64,000 nt of DNA from Paenibacillus sp. DMB5 (GCF_001517085.1 NZ_LRAC01000147.1:62001-126000), one strand, 5' to 3'. Shown: positions 8,616 to 18,246, numbered from the stretch's first letter. Made by a program: numbers and translations. The notes: generated from the letters alone by a model not told the origin.

Positions 8616-9842
8616 TTAGTTCCCCTTAGGCAATGTGATAAAGACAAAGAATCCGATCAGAAACAGCGGGATAATCGACAAAATGCTGTAGCTGGCGTTG
8701 CCCGTAAGCGTTGTGGTCAAAGCCATCAGGGCAGGCCCGAGGATCGCGGCAAATTTTCCGAAAATATTATAGAAGCCGAAGAACTCATTGGAGTTCTCCT
8801 TCGGTATGATTTTGGCGAAATAGGACCGGCTGAGTGCCTGAATCCCTCCCTGGGCTGAGCCGATCAGCGCCCCCAGAACGAAGATATGCCACACGGACGA
8901 GATAAAGAAAGCGGCAATACAGGAAATGATATATGTAAAAATACCGACAATGATCATGGTGCGCGCGGAGTATTTTTTAGCCAGATTCCCGTAAATGATC
9001 GCACACGGAAAGGCAATAATCTGGATAATAAGCAGAATGCCGAGCAATGTAAAAGTGTCCATCGAGTCCGCACCAAGCACAGAAGTGGCATAAGGCACTA
9101 CCATTTTAATAATCGTATCGACTCCGTCAATGTAGAAGAAATAGGCAAGCAGGAACACGAAAACAATATTGTGCTGGCGGATGTTAGCGAAGGTAACGGC
9201 TAGTCTCTTAAAGCTTTTGGCAACAGGCTTCGGCTCCGGCTCAATGTAATATCTCTGCTTCACATCCCGGATCATCGGCACTGTCAGCAGTCCCCACCAA
9301 AGCGCCGTAATGATGAACCCGATCTGGTAACCGATGGCCTTATCCATCCCCAGGACAAAAATCAGCAGCAGACTGATCCCAAACGGAATAACACTGAAAA
9401 TATACCCGAACGCAAAGCCTCTCGTTGACACCTTGTCCATCCGCTCATCCGTAGCAACATCCACCAGGAAGGAGTCATAGAAAATATTGGCCCCTGCGAA
9501 TCCGATCGCTGACAGAATGTAAAAGGCAACCAGCAGCTGCCACTGCCCGCTGTCCGGTGAGACGAACGCCAATGAAGCCGTAGCCAGGATCCCTAGCGCC
9601 GCAAAAAACATAAAAAAGCGCTTCTTCCGGTCCTTGTAGTCGGCTATCGTGCCCAGGATCGGGCTGAGTACGGCCACCAGTATACTGGCGATGGAATTGA
9701 AGTAGCCCAAATCCATGCTGCTGTCCACATTGTTGAACATCCCGAACACAATCGGCAGCAGCGCCGTCGTCACCGCCATCGAATACGCCGAATTGCCGCA
9801 GTCATACAGAATCCATGATTTCTCCTCTTTGCTCAGCTTCAT
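8616..9842 (-). CDS. UMF1/Atg22-like MFS transporter
   Basis: A 408-residue transporter with about 12 membrane segments. The N-terminus KSWILYDCGNSAYSMAVTT is the hallmark of the UMF1 (vacuole effluxer Atg22-like) group of the major facilitator superfamily. ADYKDRKKR between segments 2 and 3 is the usual cytoplasmic loop. The substrate is not known for bacterial members. ATG 9842 follows AGAGGAGAAGATCAG. It is first in a two-gene operon with the phosphodiesterase. Confidence 0.88.
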   Translation of the reverse strand: MKLSKEEKSWILYDCGNSAYSMAVTTALLPIVFGMFNNVDSSMDLGYFNSIASILVAVLSPILGTIADYKDRKKRFFMFFAALGILATASLAFVSPDSGQWQLLVAFYILSAIGFAGANIFYDSFLVDVATDERMDKVSTRGFAFGYIFSVIPFGISLLLIFVLGMDKAIGYQIGFIITALWWGLLTVPMIRDVKQRYYIEPEPKPVAKSFKRLAVTFANIRQHNIVFVFLLAYFFYIDGVDTIIKMVVPYATSVLGADSMDTFTLLGILLIIQIIAFPCAIIYGNLAKKYSARTMIIVGIFTYIISCIAAFFISSVWHIFVLGALIGSAQGGIQALSRSYFAKIIPKENSNEFFGFYNIFGKFAAILGPALMALTTTLTGNASYSILSIIPLFLIGFFVFITLPKGN

Positions 9843-9938
9843 CTGATCTTCTCCTCTTTTACAACTGATTGTTTCAGTTATATCACATGAACGTATGGAG
9901 CACGTTAAACGGATGTAAAATCATAGAAGCCGCATGTC

Positions 9939-10403
9939 TCAGTACTCGCCTTTGATCACAAAGAAAGAACCGCGGATCGTTCCGGCCAGCTTTGATTTCT
10001 GACGTGCAAATTTGAACTTCTCCTCCAGCTCCTTAGGCACATCCATCCCCTCGGACAGCTTGAAGCCGACAGCCCGCTTCTTCGGGTCATCTATGGTGTA
10101 CATTACATTAATAGCAAGACCGTCCTCGTAGAAGACATAGGTGAACCGGATATTTTCTACCTGAAAGCTTGAGGTTTCCAGCGGCTTGGCTGCAAATTCG
10201 ATATTGCGCTCTTCCTTCAAAATCCGGTTCACATAATCAAGGTTCTCCTGGCTCTCACCGGCCGGTACGGTTGTAAACGCATGCTTGTACTTGTTCATAA
10301 AATAACGCGCTTCATTCGCCCGCAATCCGGCCAGCGCCTCTGCTACAGGGGATGACTCCAGTCCGGCTGTTGACACCTCTTTAAAATCAACGGTATACGG
10401 CAT
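9939..10403 (-). CDS. Hypothetical protein, 154 aa
   Basis: No family recognised. The protein is soluble, mixed alpha/beta by eye, with no signal or membrane segment and a basic C-terminus. The open frame starts at GTG 10421, but ATG 10403 (MPYTVDFKEVS) has GCGAGGA at good distance and is preferred. It lies alone between the MFS gene and the germination operon, on the same strand, with gaps of about 100 bases on both sides. Confidence 0.7.
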   Translation of the reverse strand: MPYTVDFKEVSTAGLESSPVAEALAGLRANEARYFMNKYKHAFTTVPAGESQENLDYVNRILKEERNIEFAAKPLETSSFQVENIRFTYVFYEDGLAINVMYTIDDPKKRAVGFKLSEGMDVPKELEEKFKFARQKSKLAGTIRGSFFVIKGEY

Positions 10404-10510
10404 GTCCATTCCTCGCTTCACTCGAATTTGTACTCGTTTTCAATCAAATTTGATATTTACTATGATACCAGAAACTTGAATTGTAGGGTTAGTATTTACG
10501 CCTTTGAGGG

Positions 10511-11665
10511 TTACGCAAAAACACGGCAGCATAGTCGGCATGCTGCCGTGTCTTTGACAGGTAAGTATAACTGTTCAACGCCGTTTTTCCGGAAAAAGGA
10601 AACCGCCAGCAGAAACACGGGAATCGCGATCATATTCACAGGCAGCACATACCGGACCCACACTCCCTTCAGCAGCAGTCCGGCCGGCGGATTCAGCTTG
10701 ATGACCAGCATGGTGAGGATGAAGGTTACCGGGGCCACAATCCAGATGATTTTTTTCCAGCTGCGCGTTTTCCCGATCCACTGAGCAACTCCATAGCTGG
10801 TAATGAACATGTAGATTGACAGCTTGACGAAGATGCAGACCAGCCATACCGCCATCACAAAAATATCCATGTTCTGAATGAATTCCATCAGATAGACCAG
10901 CTTGACCATCTCAAAAAAAGGAAATTGCAGCCGTCCGCTAACGGCCGGGCCAAAGGTCATGATGACCCAAAGAACCCCAAACAGCAGCATGATTGATGAA
11001 AAGCCGACCGACAGCAGCAGCGCCTTGTGTGTTTCTTTGCCGGGATTATCCGTAAAGGGAAAAAGCATCATGAGCAGCACAGCCTCGCCGAACAGTGACA
11101 CCGGGGCCAGCGCCCCTTCGGCAATCGTCCACAGTCCGGTTTCTGCATATACAGGCAGGAGCATGGGCAGGTTCAGATTATTAAAAGTCAGGCCAAAAGT
11201 AAGCGCAAGAATGATCATTAGTATCGGCCCCCACAGCTCACTGACTCTGCCGATCGCTTCTATCCCGCCATGATATACGGTATATAACACAACCCCTATC
11301 ATCGTTCCGACTACAACCCAGTCCGGAGTTTTATACAGGACATTCAGGCGGATGAATAGATACTCGTCGCGCAGAATCAGGCTCATGACCCAGAACCACT
11401 GGAGGATAAAGGGAATGACAATCAGCTTGCCGGCCCATTTTCCCAGAATAGCGGCACTGAATTCGATCAATGTCTGCCGCGGGTACCGGGAGCTGAGCCG
11501 GGCAGCAATGTAGGTGATAATCAGCCCCATGATACCGGCCAAAATATAAGAAATCCAGGCATCCTGCTTGGCGCTCCGGATCGTAGCCGTCATTGTAATA
11601 AGCAGGTTTATGCCAATTTCCATCATCATAATCATCCAGAACAGCTGCCGGTTGCTGATCTTCAT
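10511..11665 (-). CDS. GerAB/GerKB-type spore germination permease (3' end probably frameshifted)
   Basis: Inner-membrane subunit of a spore germinant receptor, an APC-superfamily protein with about ten membrane segments, read as 384 residues. It starts directly at the gerC stop (ATG 11665). The end is odd: the last ~20 codons run through the terminator hairpin at 10517-10551, and the stop lies beyond it. If one base is added to the A5 run of the coding strand (plus 10584-10588), the protein ends FFRKKRR with TGA at 10575-10577, 24 bases before the stem, at 363 residues, which is the normal family length. I therefore think the true stop is near 10575. Function follows from family and operon, not from a known germinant. 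Confidence 0.88.
   Translation of the reverse strand: MKISNRQLFWMIMMMEIGINLLITMTATIRSAKQDAWISYILAGIMGLIITYIAARLSSRYPRQTLIEFSAAILGKWAGKLIVIPFILQWFWVMSLILRDEYLFIRLNVLYKTPDWVVVGTMIGVVLYTVYHGGIEAIGRVSELWGPILMIILALTFGLTFNNLNLPMLLPVYAETGLWTIAEGALAPVSLFGEAVLLMMLFPFTDNPGKETHKALLLSVGFSSIMLLFGVLWVIMTFGPAVSGRLQFPFFEMVKLVYLMEFIQNMDIFVMAVWLVCIFVKLSIYMFITSYGVAQWIGKTRSWKKIIWIVAPVTFILTMLVIKLNPPAGLLLKGVWVRYVLPVNMIAIPVFLLAVSFFRKNGVEQLYLPVKDTAACRLCCRVFA
10515..10552 (-). terminator. Rho-independent terminator of the germination operon
   Basis: Perfect 12-bp stem ACACGGCAGCAT (10521-10532) with ATGCTGCCGTGT (10540-10551) and a 7-base loop, followed on the minus strand by TTTTTGCG. As sequenced it lies inside the gerB reading frame. 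Confidence 0.9.
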
Positions 11666-12924
11666 CTACTTCTCACCCCCTTCTCTGGTAGGAAGGAGGG
11701 ATTCACCCGTAATCCCCGTTCCGGTGATATTAACCTTGACCCTAATGTCCAGCTCAACACCTGGAAAGAGCGTTTCCCAGTCGGCGGCAAGGCTCTTCCA
11801 GCGGTAAGGATGACGGCGGTGGATCGTATCCCCTAAACCGAAGATGTCCGTTTTGAACTCCTTTTGCACCTTGTTGATAACCTTTTTAACCCGTGCCTCA
11901 AGGTAATCGTTCATCCGGACCTCGACCTTATCCACATTCTTCTGCTTGGACAGATTCAGCGGCGAATTATTCTCCTCTATGTAGCCTTTGCCCTCCAGCT
12001 GGATCCGGAACTTTGGCAGTCCGCCGTCAAACACAGGTGTAATATGACTTTTGAAGCTATCCACATTAACCGTTACCGTCTTCCCGCTGGTCGCCCCCGA
12101 TAGTGCATCCTCAGCCGAACCGCCCGGCTTATCAGCATCTATTGAATTGATAACCGTAGTAAAACTCCGGGTAGACAGCTTATTTGCCATCCAGAGTCTG
12201 ACCCAGAATTCATCGAAATTCAGATAGCCTGCCAGCTTTAGCTGACTGTTAAAAATTGCTGCACCGGATATACCGAGCGTTGGCTGCGGCGGGCTGTCAT
12301 TTTTATTTTTTTTATCCGTTTTTACATCCGACGGCAGAATCGAAAGAGCAGGCATGATTCCGCAGCCGTTGCCATTAGCCATGATATAGAAGTCCAGCAG
12401 GGAGCGGCTGATCGGTGCCCCGGTCTTCTCCTGGATTTTCTGCACAGCGATCGCCGGATTGGTTTCAAGCTGATAAGCCAGGCTCATCGCCTCCTGCGCC
12501 GTCCCCCCTCTGATGACAAAAATATTCGCCCGCGGCGGACCATCGGGCTGCGGCTATACTCATCCAGGATGGAGAAGACGCCCCGCTCCGCCAGCTTCTC
12601 CCCGATAAAGATATTGCGCCGGTGTCCCGGAAACAGTACCCTTGACAGCTTTCTTTGCATATTCTGCTCGGCGTCCCTGTTATTTTTTCCGTACGCGCTT
12701 TCCGTCATAAAGCCGGACCGGCCGCCCTGTTCCCCGCCCTGCTGCCCCCCTGATTTGGATGCAAGCGGCAGCACCAGATTGGCAGTCGCCAGATATACTC
12801 CGTCCTCGGCCAGATCCATCCCCCAGCCCAGCACAATAGCCTGGTCGTTCAGTTCCTGCCGGTCCCAGCATCCGGTCAGCAGCAGCGGCACTATTAGGAA
12901 TAAGATTATCATTTTCCTGTACAT
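11666..12924 (-). pseudogene. GerAC/GerKC-type germination lipoprotein, frameshifted
   Basis: Outer lipoprotein subunit of the spore germinant receptor. The N-terminal part (12484-12924, 146 codons) carries signal and lipobox LLLTGC followed by WDRQELND, the family start. It then runs off frame into a meaningless GGRRRRR end. The rest (11666-12487) continues the family: IRGGTAQEA, MSLAYQLETNPA, and a C-terminal GerC fold ending near DIRVKVNITGTG. The two frames overlap by ATGA and could be mistaken for two coupled genes, but neither half is a family member alone. One added base in the GC-rich stretch near 12530-12537 restores VRRRANIFVIRGGTA and a 419-residue protein of normal length. Either a true mutation that would disable this receptor or a sequence error. 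Confidence 0.88.
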
Positions 12925-12948
12925 AGGACAGATTCCCTTTCCTGCCTG

Positions 12949-14460
12949 TTATTTGGTACGTTTGGGGAAACGCGCAGTCCTGCCCTGAGCCAGCCAGGGC
13001 AGCAGCCAGCGCATTTTGGATTTGGGTGCCCGCACAAGCACATCACTCAGATTGCGGATCGACATTGGCGCATATGGTGCCATATAAGGGACCCCAAAAG
13101 GCTTCAGCGTTACCATATGCACCGAGAGCGCGATAAGAAATAATACAATGCCGTAGAAGCCCAATACACCTGCGGCGATCAGCAGCGGAAATCGGAGCAT
13201 CCGGTAGGCTGTCCCCAGGTTATAGACAGGGAATGCGAAGGACGCAATTCCCGTCAGTGAAACGATGATGACCATGGGCGTGGAGATGATCCCTGCAGCT
13301 ACTACTGCCTGTCCAATTACAAGGGCTCCCGCTATACTGACCGCCGGACCCACCTGCTGGGGCAGCCTGATGCCGGCCTCACGCAGGCCCTCGAAGATAA
13401 ATTCCATAATAAGCGCTTCTATCACAGCCGGAAGCGGCACGCCTTCACGGGCTGAGGCAATGCTGACGACAAGCGGTGTCGGAATGACCTGCAGATGGTA
13501 TGTGGTCAGTGCCACGTACAGTGACGGCAGGAGGAGTGAAATGTGGACAAACGTATACCGGATCCAGCGCACAAACGTAGCGTAGATATACCTGTCCGTA
13601 TAATCGTCAACTGCCTGCAGCCCGGACCAGTACGTCATAGGTACAATCAGCACAAAAGGCGTATTGTCCGTGATGATAACGATTTTGCCTTCCAGCAGGC
13701 TGGAGACCGCTACATCCGGCCGCTCTGTATTCTGGATTTGTGGAAAGGGCGAGAACACACTATCCTCGATATTTTCTTCGATATTGCTGGAATGGATAAT
13801 GCCGTCAAGCTCGATCTTTTGCAGACGGCTTCTCACCTCTTTGACCAGGTCCTCCTTGACAATGCCCTCCATGTAGGCGATCACTATTTCCGTTTCAGTC
13901 AGTCTGCCCAGCTTCATGCTTTCCAACTTCAGAGTGGAGGAGCGGATCCGCCGACGCAGCAGGGAGGTGTTGGTCCGGAGCGACTCCATAAATGCATCCC
14001 GAGGGCCGCGGACGACCTTTTCCGAGGTGGCTTCCTCGATCGCGCGCTTCTCCATCTTGACCAGATCGGCCAGCAGCACAAAGGCGTTCCCCTCCGTAAA
14101 TATGGCGGTTTCCCCGCGCAGGATTGCCTGGATAACCTGCTGTGTCTCATACGCTATGCTGGTTTTGAGCGACGGGATAAAGATGTCCTTCAGCTCCACC
14201 TTCCGGGCCTCATCCACCCTGGAGCTGCTGCGGAAATGCTCAAACAGCGGCTGTAGTACAAACTCGTCCACGGCCAGGACATCGCACATCCCGTCCACAT
14301 AGATCAGCGTGGCCCGGTCCAGCCCGCCTATACTGCAGTTACGGTACATAATATCCGAGCAATTCAGAAATTCCAGCTTCATCCGCTCTATATTGAATGC
14401 CAGGTCCAGAGACAGCATTTCCGGCTCCTCGCGCTTGCTGAATGTTGCCTGCTGTTTCAT
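12949..14460 (-). CDS. GerAA/GerKA-type spore germination protein
   Basis: Large A subunit of the germinant receptor, 503 residues: a soluble N-terminal domain, then membrane segments from about residue 290. Recognised motifs are DGMCD, EGNAFVLLAD, RGPRDAFMESLRTN, PFPQIQNTERPD and IIVSLTGIASFAFP. ATG 14460 is chosen because GGGGGGATGG precedes it; an upstream in-frame ATG overlaps that site. It is first in the gerA-gerC-gerB operon, with a 24-base gap to gerC. The receptor would sit in the spore inner membrane. Confidence 0.93.
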   Translation of the reverse strand: MKQQATFSKREEPEMLSLDLAFNIERMKLEFLNCSDIMYRNCSIGGLDRATLIYVDGMCDVLAVDEFVLQPLFEHFRSSSRVDEARKVELKDIFIPSLKTSIAYETQQVIQAILRGETAIFTEGNAFVLLADLVKMEKRAIEEATSEKVVRGPRDAFMESLRTNTSLLRRRIRSSTLKLESMKLGRLTETEIVIAYMEGIVKEDLVKEVRSRLQKIELDGIIHSSNIEENIEDSVFSPFPQIQNTERPDVAVSSLLEGKIVIITDNTPFVLIVPMTYWSGLQAVDDYTDRYIYATFVRWIRYTFVHISLLLPSLYVALTTYHLQVIPTPLVVSIASAREGVPLPAVIEALIMEFIFEGLREAGIRLPQQVGPAVSIAGALVIGQAVVAAGIISTPMVIIVSLTGIASFAFPVYNLGTAYRMLRFPLLIAAGVLGFYGIVLFLIALSVHMVTLKPFGVPYMAPYAPMSIRNLSDVLVRAPKSKMRWLLPWLAQGRTARFPKRTK

Positions 14461-14534
14461 ATGCCATCCCCCCATGGTTGGTATTTGCAGGGAATGGGGG
14501 AATTATGCGCTCAGACAGGTATTTTCAGCCAATC

Positions 14535-14577
14535 AAAAAAAAAAGAGCACAGCCGCACCCCGCGGTCTGCACTCTTT
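14535..14577 (-). terminator. Rho-independent terminator after the flgB-like gene
   Basis: On the minus strand GAGTGCAGACCGC pairs imperfectly with GCGGCTGTGCTC (14562-14575 and 14544-14556) and is followed by ten T residues (14535-14544). Confidence 0.85.
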
Positions 14578-14589
14578 CAGACATCACAA

Positions 14590-15000
14590 CTACTTCAAAT
14601 TTTGCAGCATATCCCTTATCTTCGTGTAGTGACCACTGACCTTATCGGCCATGTAGTTATACATCAGCTGATTCTCCGCCAGATTGGCCATTTCCAGATC
14701 CATGTCCACATTGTTGCCGTTATTGTTCATCGCTGTATCCGTGCTGCGGACAATTTGATAAGGGATCAGGGAGGCATTGTTATCTTTAATTCCGAAGTGT
14801 CTCGAATGGGTCTGCCTGATCTCCAGGTTATCCTTTGAACCGCTGCTGATTGCCTGCCTGAGCTCGTCTTCGAACACTACCGTTTTCTTCTTGTAGTGGG
14901 GCGTGTCCGCATTGGCAATGTTCTCGGCAATCGTCTGGTGCCGTACGTTGAGTATCTGTAAAAAGGATTCATTAAGTCTGGAAGAATTGCTCTCGATCAA
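14590..15000 (-). CDS. FlgB-like flagellar basal-body rod protein, outside a flagellar operon
   Basis: A 136-residue protein with the flagellar rod signature near the N-terminus (NVRHQTIAENIANADTPHY) and the C-terminal helix DMDLEMANLAENQLMYN, the FlgB pattern. FlgB builds the proximal rod across the periplasm-equivalent space. Here it starts at TTG 15000, with AAAGGAGGTG inside the 3' end of the histidine-kinase gene, two bases after that stop, so it is cotranslated with a two-component system instead of with flgC and fliE. It may be a second, specialised copy. Whether a regular flgB exists elsewhere cannot be seen. Confidence 0.85.
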   Translation of the reverse strand: MIESNSSRLNESFLQILNVRHQTIAENIANADTPHYKKKTVVFEDELRQAISSGSKDNLEIRQTHSRHFGIKDNNASLIPYQIVRSTDTAMNNNGNNVDMDLEMANLAENQLMYNYMADKVSGHYTKIRDMLQNLK

Positions 15001-15002
15001 GA

Positions 15003-16439
15003 TTACACCTCCTTTCCGCTGCCGGCGGCCGGCTCATTTGAACGGGGAAACCTCAGCGTTACCCTCGTCCATTCCCCGTACATACTTTCGATCTGAAGCT
15101 CACCGTCGTAGCCTTCCATTAACCGCTTGGCAATAGCCAGTCCGAGCCCGTTGCCTCCATGCTTGCGGCTGCGCGCCTTATCCACTCTGTAGAAACGGTT
15201 AGTGACCAGATACAGTTCATCCTCCGGTATGCCCATACCGTAATCCATGACCGAAATGGTTAATCGGCCGGATTCCGCAGACGCAGTGACCCGGATCTCC
15301 TTCTGATCTCTGGTGTACTTCATCGCATTGTCCAGAATTATGATCATCATCTGCTGAAAATGGTTCTTTTGCACAGGCAGCACACAATCATCACTAATCT
15401 CCAGCCGGGTGAGCATCCTGAATTCGGGGTTCACAAACTTGAAATTTTCAATAATTTCTCCGATAACCTGCTTTACCCGGATATTCTCAGGAGAATATTC
15501 TGCAATGGCTGCCGAGTGGTTGGCCCGGGTCAAAATCAGCAGCTCGGAGACCATCTGAATCAGCCGGTTCGTTTCATTCAGGCTCAGTTGAATCGATCTG
15601 TTCAGAACCTCCGGATCATCCTTGCCCCAGCGTTTGATCATCGAAAGGTGTCCATGGATAATCGACAACGGTGTCTTTAATTCATGCGAAGCATCTTCAA
15701 TAAACTGCTGCTGCTGCCGGAAGGATTGCTCCAGGCTGTCCATCAGCTCGTTGAACATGAGGGAGAGCTCCGTCATCTCATCCTGCTGGTCGCTGATCTG
15801 TACCCGCTCCTTCAGCCCGTTTTCCCTGATCCTCTTCATCGTTCTGATCATGGAATTGATCGGATTCAGCAGCTGGAACGAGATCAGGCGGCCCCCGATC
15901 AGACTGAGTATAATGGCTACCAAGCCCGTAATGATGAACAGCGTAGTGATCAGATTAATCAGGCTTTCGAAATTTTCCAGATTTCGTACAATTTCTACGG
16001 AGCCGCTGAATCCGCTGATTTCCAGAGGCTGTCTGTAGATCAACAGCGTATCTCCGCCCGGCGAGATTTCCAGCAGCTCCTCGGATGTAACATATTCGGG
16101 CTGCACCCAGTGCTCCGGTACTTTATCCGATATGGTAAGGATGGGAACATCATTTCCGTCAACAATGCGGATGAGCTGATAGCGCTCGTTCAGTATTTTC
16201 AGATAATCCCCGCTGTCCGTAAGATCGCGTCCCGGTTCAAAATCCTGCAGATAAGCAACGACCTCGTCCATATTATTGCGGATAATTTCTTTTTCGTGAT
16301 TGTTGACCCAGTTCTGGATCACGGTAAATTGCAGCAGATTATAGGAGAGAAACAGAAGCAGCATCAGAACAGCCGCCCACAGGGTCAGCTTCCATTTGAT
16401 ATTCATATTTCTCAGAGAGAGCCGATTAACTTTTTTCAT
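15003..16439 (-). CDS. Sensor histidine kinase, HAMP-HisKA type
   Basis: A 478-residue kinase: membrane segment near residues 15-35, an extracellular sensor region to about 160, a second segment (LFIITGLVAIILSLIGG), HAMP, then FIEDASHELKTPLSIIHGH (phospho-His about residue 250) and an ATPase with DNAMKYT, DYGMGIPED and GGNGLGLAIAKRL. It pairs with the OmpR-type regulator whose stop it overlaps by 14 bases. The signal is unknown. The flgB-like gene follows in the same transcript. Confidence 0.92.
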   Translation of the reverse strand: MKKVNRLSLRNMNIKWKLTLWAAVLMLLLFLSYNLLQFTVIQNWVNNHEKEIIRNNMDEVVAYLQDFEPGRDLTDSGDYLKILNERYQLIRIVDGNDVPILTISDKVPEHWVQPEYVTSEELLEISPGGDTLLIYRQPLEISGFSGSVEIVRNLENFESLINLITTLFIITGLVAIILSLIGGRLISFQLLNPINSMIRTMKRIRENGLKERVQISDQQDEMTELSLMFNELMDSLEQSFRQQQQFIEDASHELKTPLSIIHGHLSMIKRWGKDDPEVLNRSIQLSLNETNRLIQMVSELLILTRANHSAAIAEYSPENIRVKQVIGEIIENFKFVNPEFRMLTRLEISDDCVLPVQKNHFQQMMIIILDNAMKYTRDQKEIRVTASAESGRLTISVMDYGMGIPEDELYLVTNRFYRVDKARSRKHGGNGLGLAIAKRLMEGYDGELQIESMYGEWTRVTLRFPRSNEPAAGSGKEV

Positions 16440-17109
16440 CCCGTATTAAATATCCTATTCCTCTGACCGTTTGGATATATTCTTCCTTATTCGCGGTGTC
16501 CAGCTTGTTGCGCAGATGCCTGATATAGACATCAACGACATTGGTTTCGATGCCGACATCATAGTCCCAGACCTGTCCGACCAGCATTTCCCTTGTCAGC
16601 ACCCGGTTTATATTTTTTAGCAAAATAAACAGCAGCTCGTATTCCTTCTTGGTCAGCTCAATCCACCGGTCGCCTTTTTTCAGCATTCTGGATTCGATAT
16701 GCAGCTCCAGATCCTTGAACGTAAGCACCATCGGCGGCTGGCTGCCCAGCTTCTCTGCCCTTCTGGCAATCACCCTGATCCTGGCCAGCAGCTCTTCGAT
16801 GGCAAACGGTTTCGGGATATAATCATCAGCTCCCGTATCAAGTCCCATGACCCTGTCCATCACGCTGTCCCTTGCCGTAATCATGATGATCGGCGTATCC
16901 TTCACTGCCTTCACACGCCGGCAGATTTCAATTCCGTTCAGATTCGGCAGCATCAGGTCAAGCAGGATGATATCCCAGTCCTCACTCAGGGCCTGCTCCA
17001 GGCCTTCTCTACCATCATAGACCGGCCGTGCCTCATAACCTTCATGCTTCAGTTCCAGAATGATAAAATCGGACAACCCTTCCTCATCTTCAATAACCAG
17101 GATGCGCAT
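16426..17109 (-). CDS. OmpR/PhoB-family response regulator
   Basis: A 227-residue regulator: receiver domain with the acidic pair ED (residues 7-8), phospho-Asp51 in IILLDLMLPNLNG, Thr in IMITARD and Lys in YIPKPF, followed by a winged-helix DNA-binding domain (LTKKEYELLFILLKN, VDVYIRHLRNKLD). ATG 17109 is preferred over an upstream start because GGAGGCCTAAGG lies in front of it. It is the first gene of a regulator-kinase-flgB operon. Confidence 0.93.
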   Translation of the reverse strand: MRILVIEDEEGLSDFIILELKHEGYEARPVYDGREGLEQALSEDWDIILLDLMLPNLNGIEICRRVKAVKDTPIIMITARDSVMDRVMGLDTGADDYIPKPFAIEELLARIRVIARRAEKLGSQPPMVLTFKDLELHIESRMLKKGDRWIELTKKEYELLFILLKNINRVLTREMLVGQVWDYDVGIETNVVDVYIRHLRNKLDTANKEEYIQTVRGIGYLIRDEKS

Positions 17110-17209
17110 CCTTAGGCCTCCAATACCGACATCACTTCCTGCTCTCATTATAACCTGTTAAAATAACGCGGCGCTTAATGCAAAATGAAATTTTTTTCAT
17201 AATCCGCGG

Positions 17210-17256
17210 TCCATAAAAAAGACAGACCTCCTGTTACGGCAGATCTGTCTTCTGAA
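17210..17256 (-). terminator. Rho-independent terminator of the DUF2935 gene
   Basis: On the minus strand AAGACAGATC pairs with GGTCTGTCTT (one G-T pair), followed by TTTTTT, starting just past the DUF2935 stop at 17271. Confidence 0.8.
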
Positions 17257-17270
17257 TAAAAAGGTTCCCT

Positions 17271-18089
17271 TCAGAACAAAATTTCACGCTTGTTGATCTT
17301 CGCTCCCGTTAACGATTTCTCGAACATATCCAGGATGAACAGGAAATGCTCCGCCTCCCGGTATACATGATCAGCCAGCAGCGGATGAATAATGCTCTTG
17401 ATCCGGCATTCCGCAATGAGATCACGGGCTGTTTTTTTGAAGTCGCGCAGGGACTCTACCGATACCTTATTCTCATCGACAAACTGGCTGAGCAGAGGCA
17501 CTGTCTGGGATTGCGGCCGCATTGAGCTCAGATCGATCGCCTGGAACATCAGGGTATCAAAATCATGGCTGAACTCCCTGGCCTTCTCAACCAGCTTGCG
17601 CTCGGAAGGATCCAGCAGGTGGCTTATAAACTTGGCGTGGTCGGCCATAATTCTCAGGAAAAATACATTCTCGTCGATGATTGCATCATGCAGCGGTTCA
17701 AGTGTGCCGTTATTGAGCTCCTCCAGCCGGTTGCGGAAATAATTGGCTTCTCTGCTCACATGATCGACCAGCAGGGGAAAATTGTTCTGGCCGGGGAGCT
17801 TGCACTGCAGAATGAGTCCGAGCACCTTTCTTTTAAACACCCAAATATGACTTACCGCGGTATGAACCTCAACATTGAATGCCCTGATGGTCTGCGGATC
17901 TGTGTCTGCAGTGAATGTATAGGCCTTCCGCTCGATTTCCTCAAAGATGGCTTGAAATTGACTGGCCTCATTGATTAACTGCGTGTCTTCACACCGGAAT
18001 CCCAGCCGCAGGAACAGTGAATGCTCCTTCATGATACGTGACCAAAACCGCGTCTCTTCCAGTGAACGGACTACAAAAGGATCGGACAA
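17271..18089 (-). CDS. DUF2935 family protein
   Basis: A 272-residue soluble protein made of two helical-bundle halves. Each half has the family's acidic/histidine helices: ETRFWSRIMKEHSLFLR and VDHVSREANYFRNRLEEL in the first, DENVFFLRIMADHAKFISHLLDPSER and ADHVYREAEHFLFILDMF in the second. Family members bind metal ions through such Glu/His residues; the physiological role is unknown. The start is TTG 18089 with GGGAGGGATTCAA in front. Single gene, own terminator. Confidence 0.87.
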   Translation of the reverse strand: MSDPFVVRSLEETRFWSRIMKEHSLFLRLGFRCEDTQLINEASQFQAIFEEIERKAYTFTADTDPQTIRAFNVEVHTAVSHIWVFKRKVLGLILQCKLPGQNNFPLLVDHVSREANYFRNRLEELNNGTLEPLHDAIIDENVFFLRIMADHAKFISHLLDPSERKLVEKAREFSHDFDTLMFQAIDLSSMRPQSQTVPLLSQFVDENKVSVESLRDFKKTARDLIAECRIKSIIHPLLADHVYREAEHFLFILDMFEKSLTGAKINKREILF

Positions 18090-18246
18090 TTGAATCCCTC
18101 CCGTATATTTTTCCGATTTAAGCTACCTAGAAAATATACGGGGTCCGGCTTGGCTATATGCATTGCTGGCCTGCAAGTTTCCATAACTATTTTGTTCTGT
18201 TCGTCCACCTGACCGCTGTTCTACAACCGGGTCTTCCGTGCGGCCA

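Noticed and set aside
11666..12487. A separate gene beginning with MSLAYQLETNP
   Set aside because: This start is in the middle of the GerC fold; the ATGA overlap is coincidental with a frameshift.
15684..16466. Long plus-strand frame opposite the HAMP-HisKA kinase
   Set aside because: Antisense shadow of a well-supported kinase gene.
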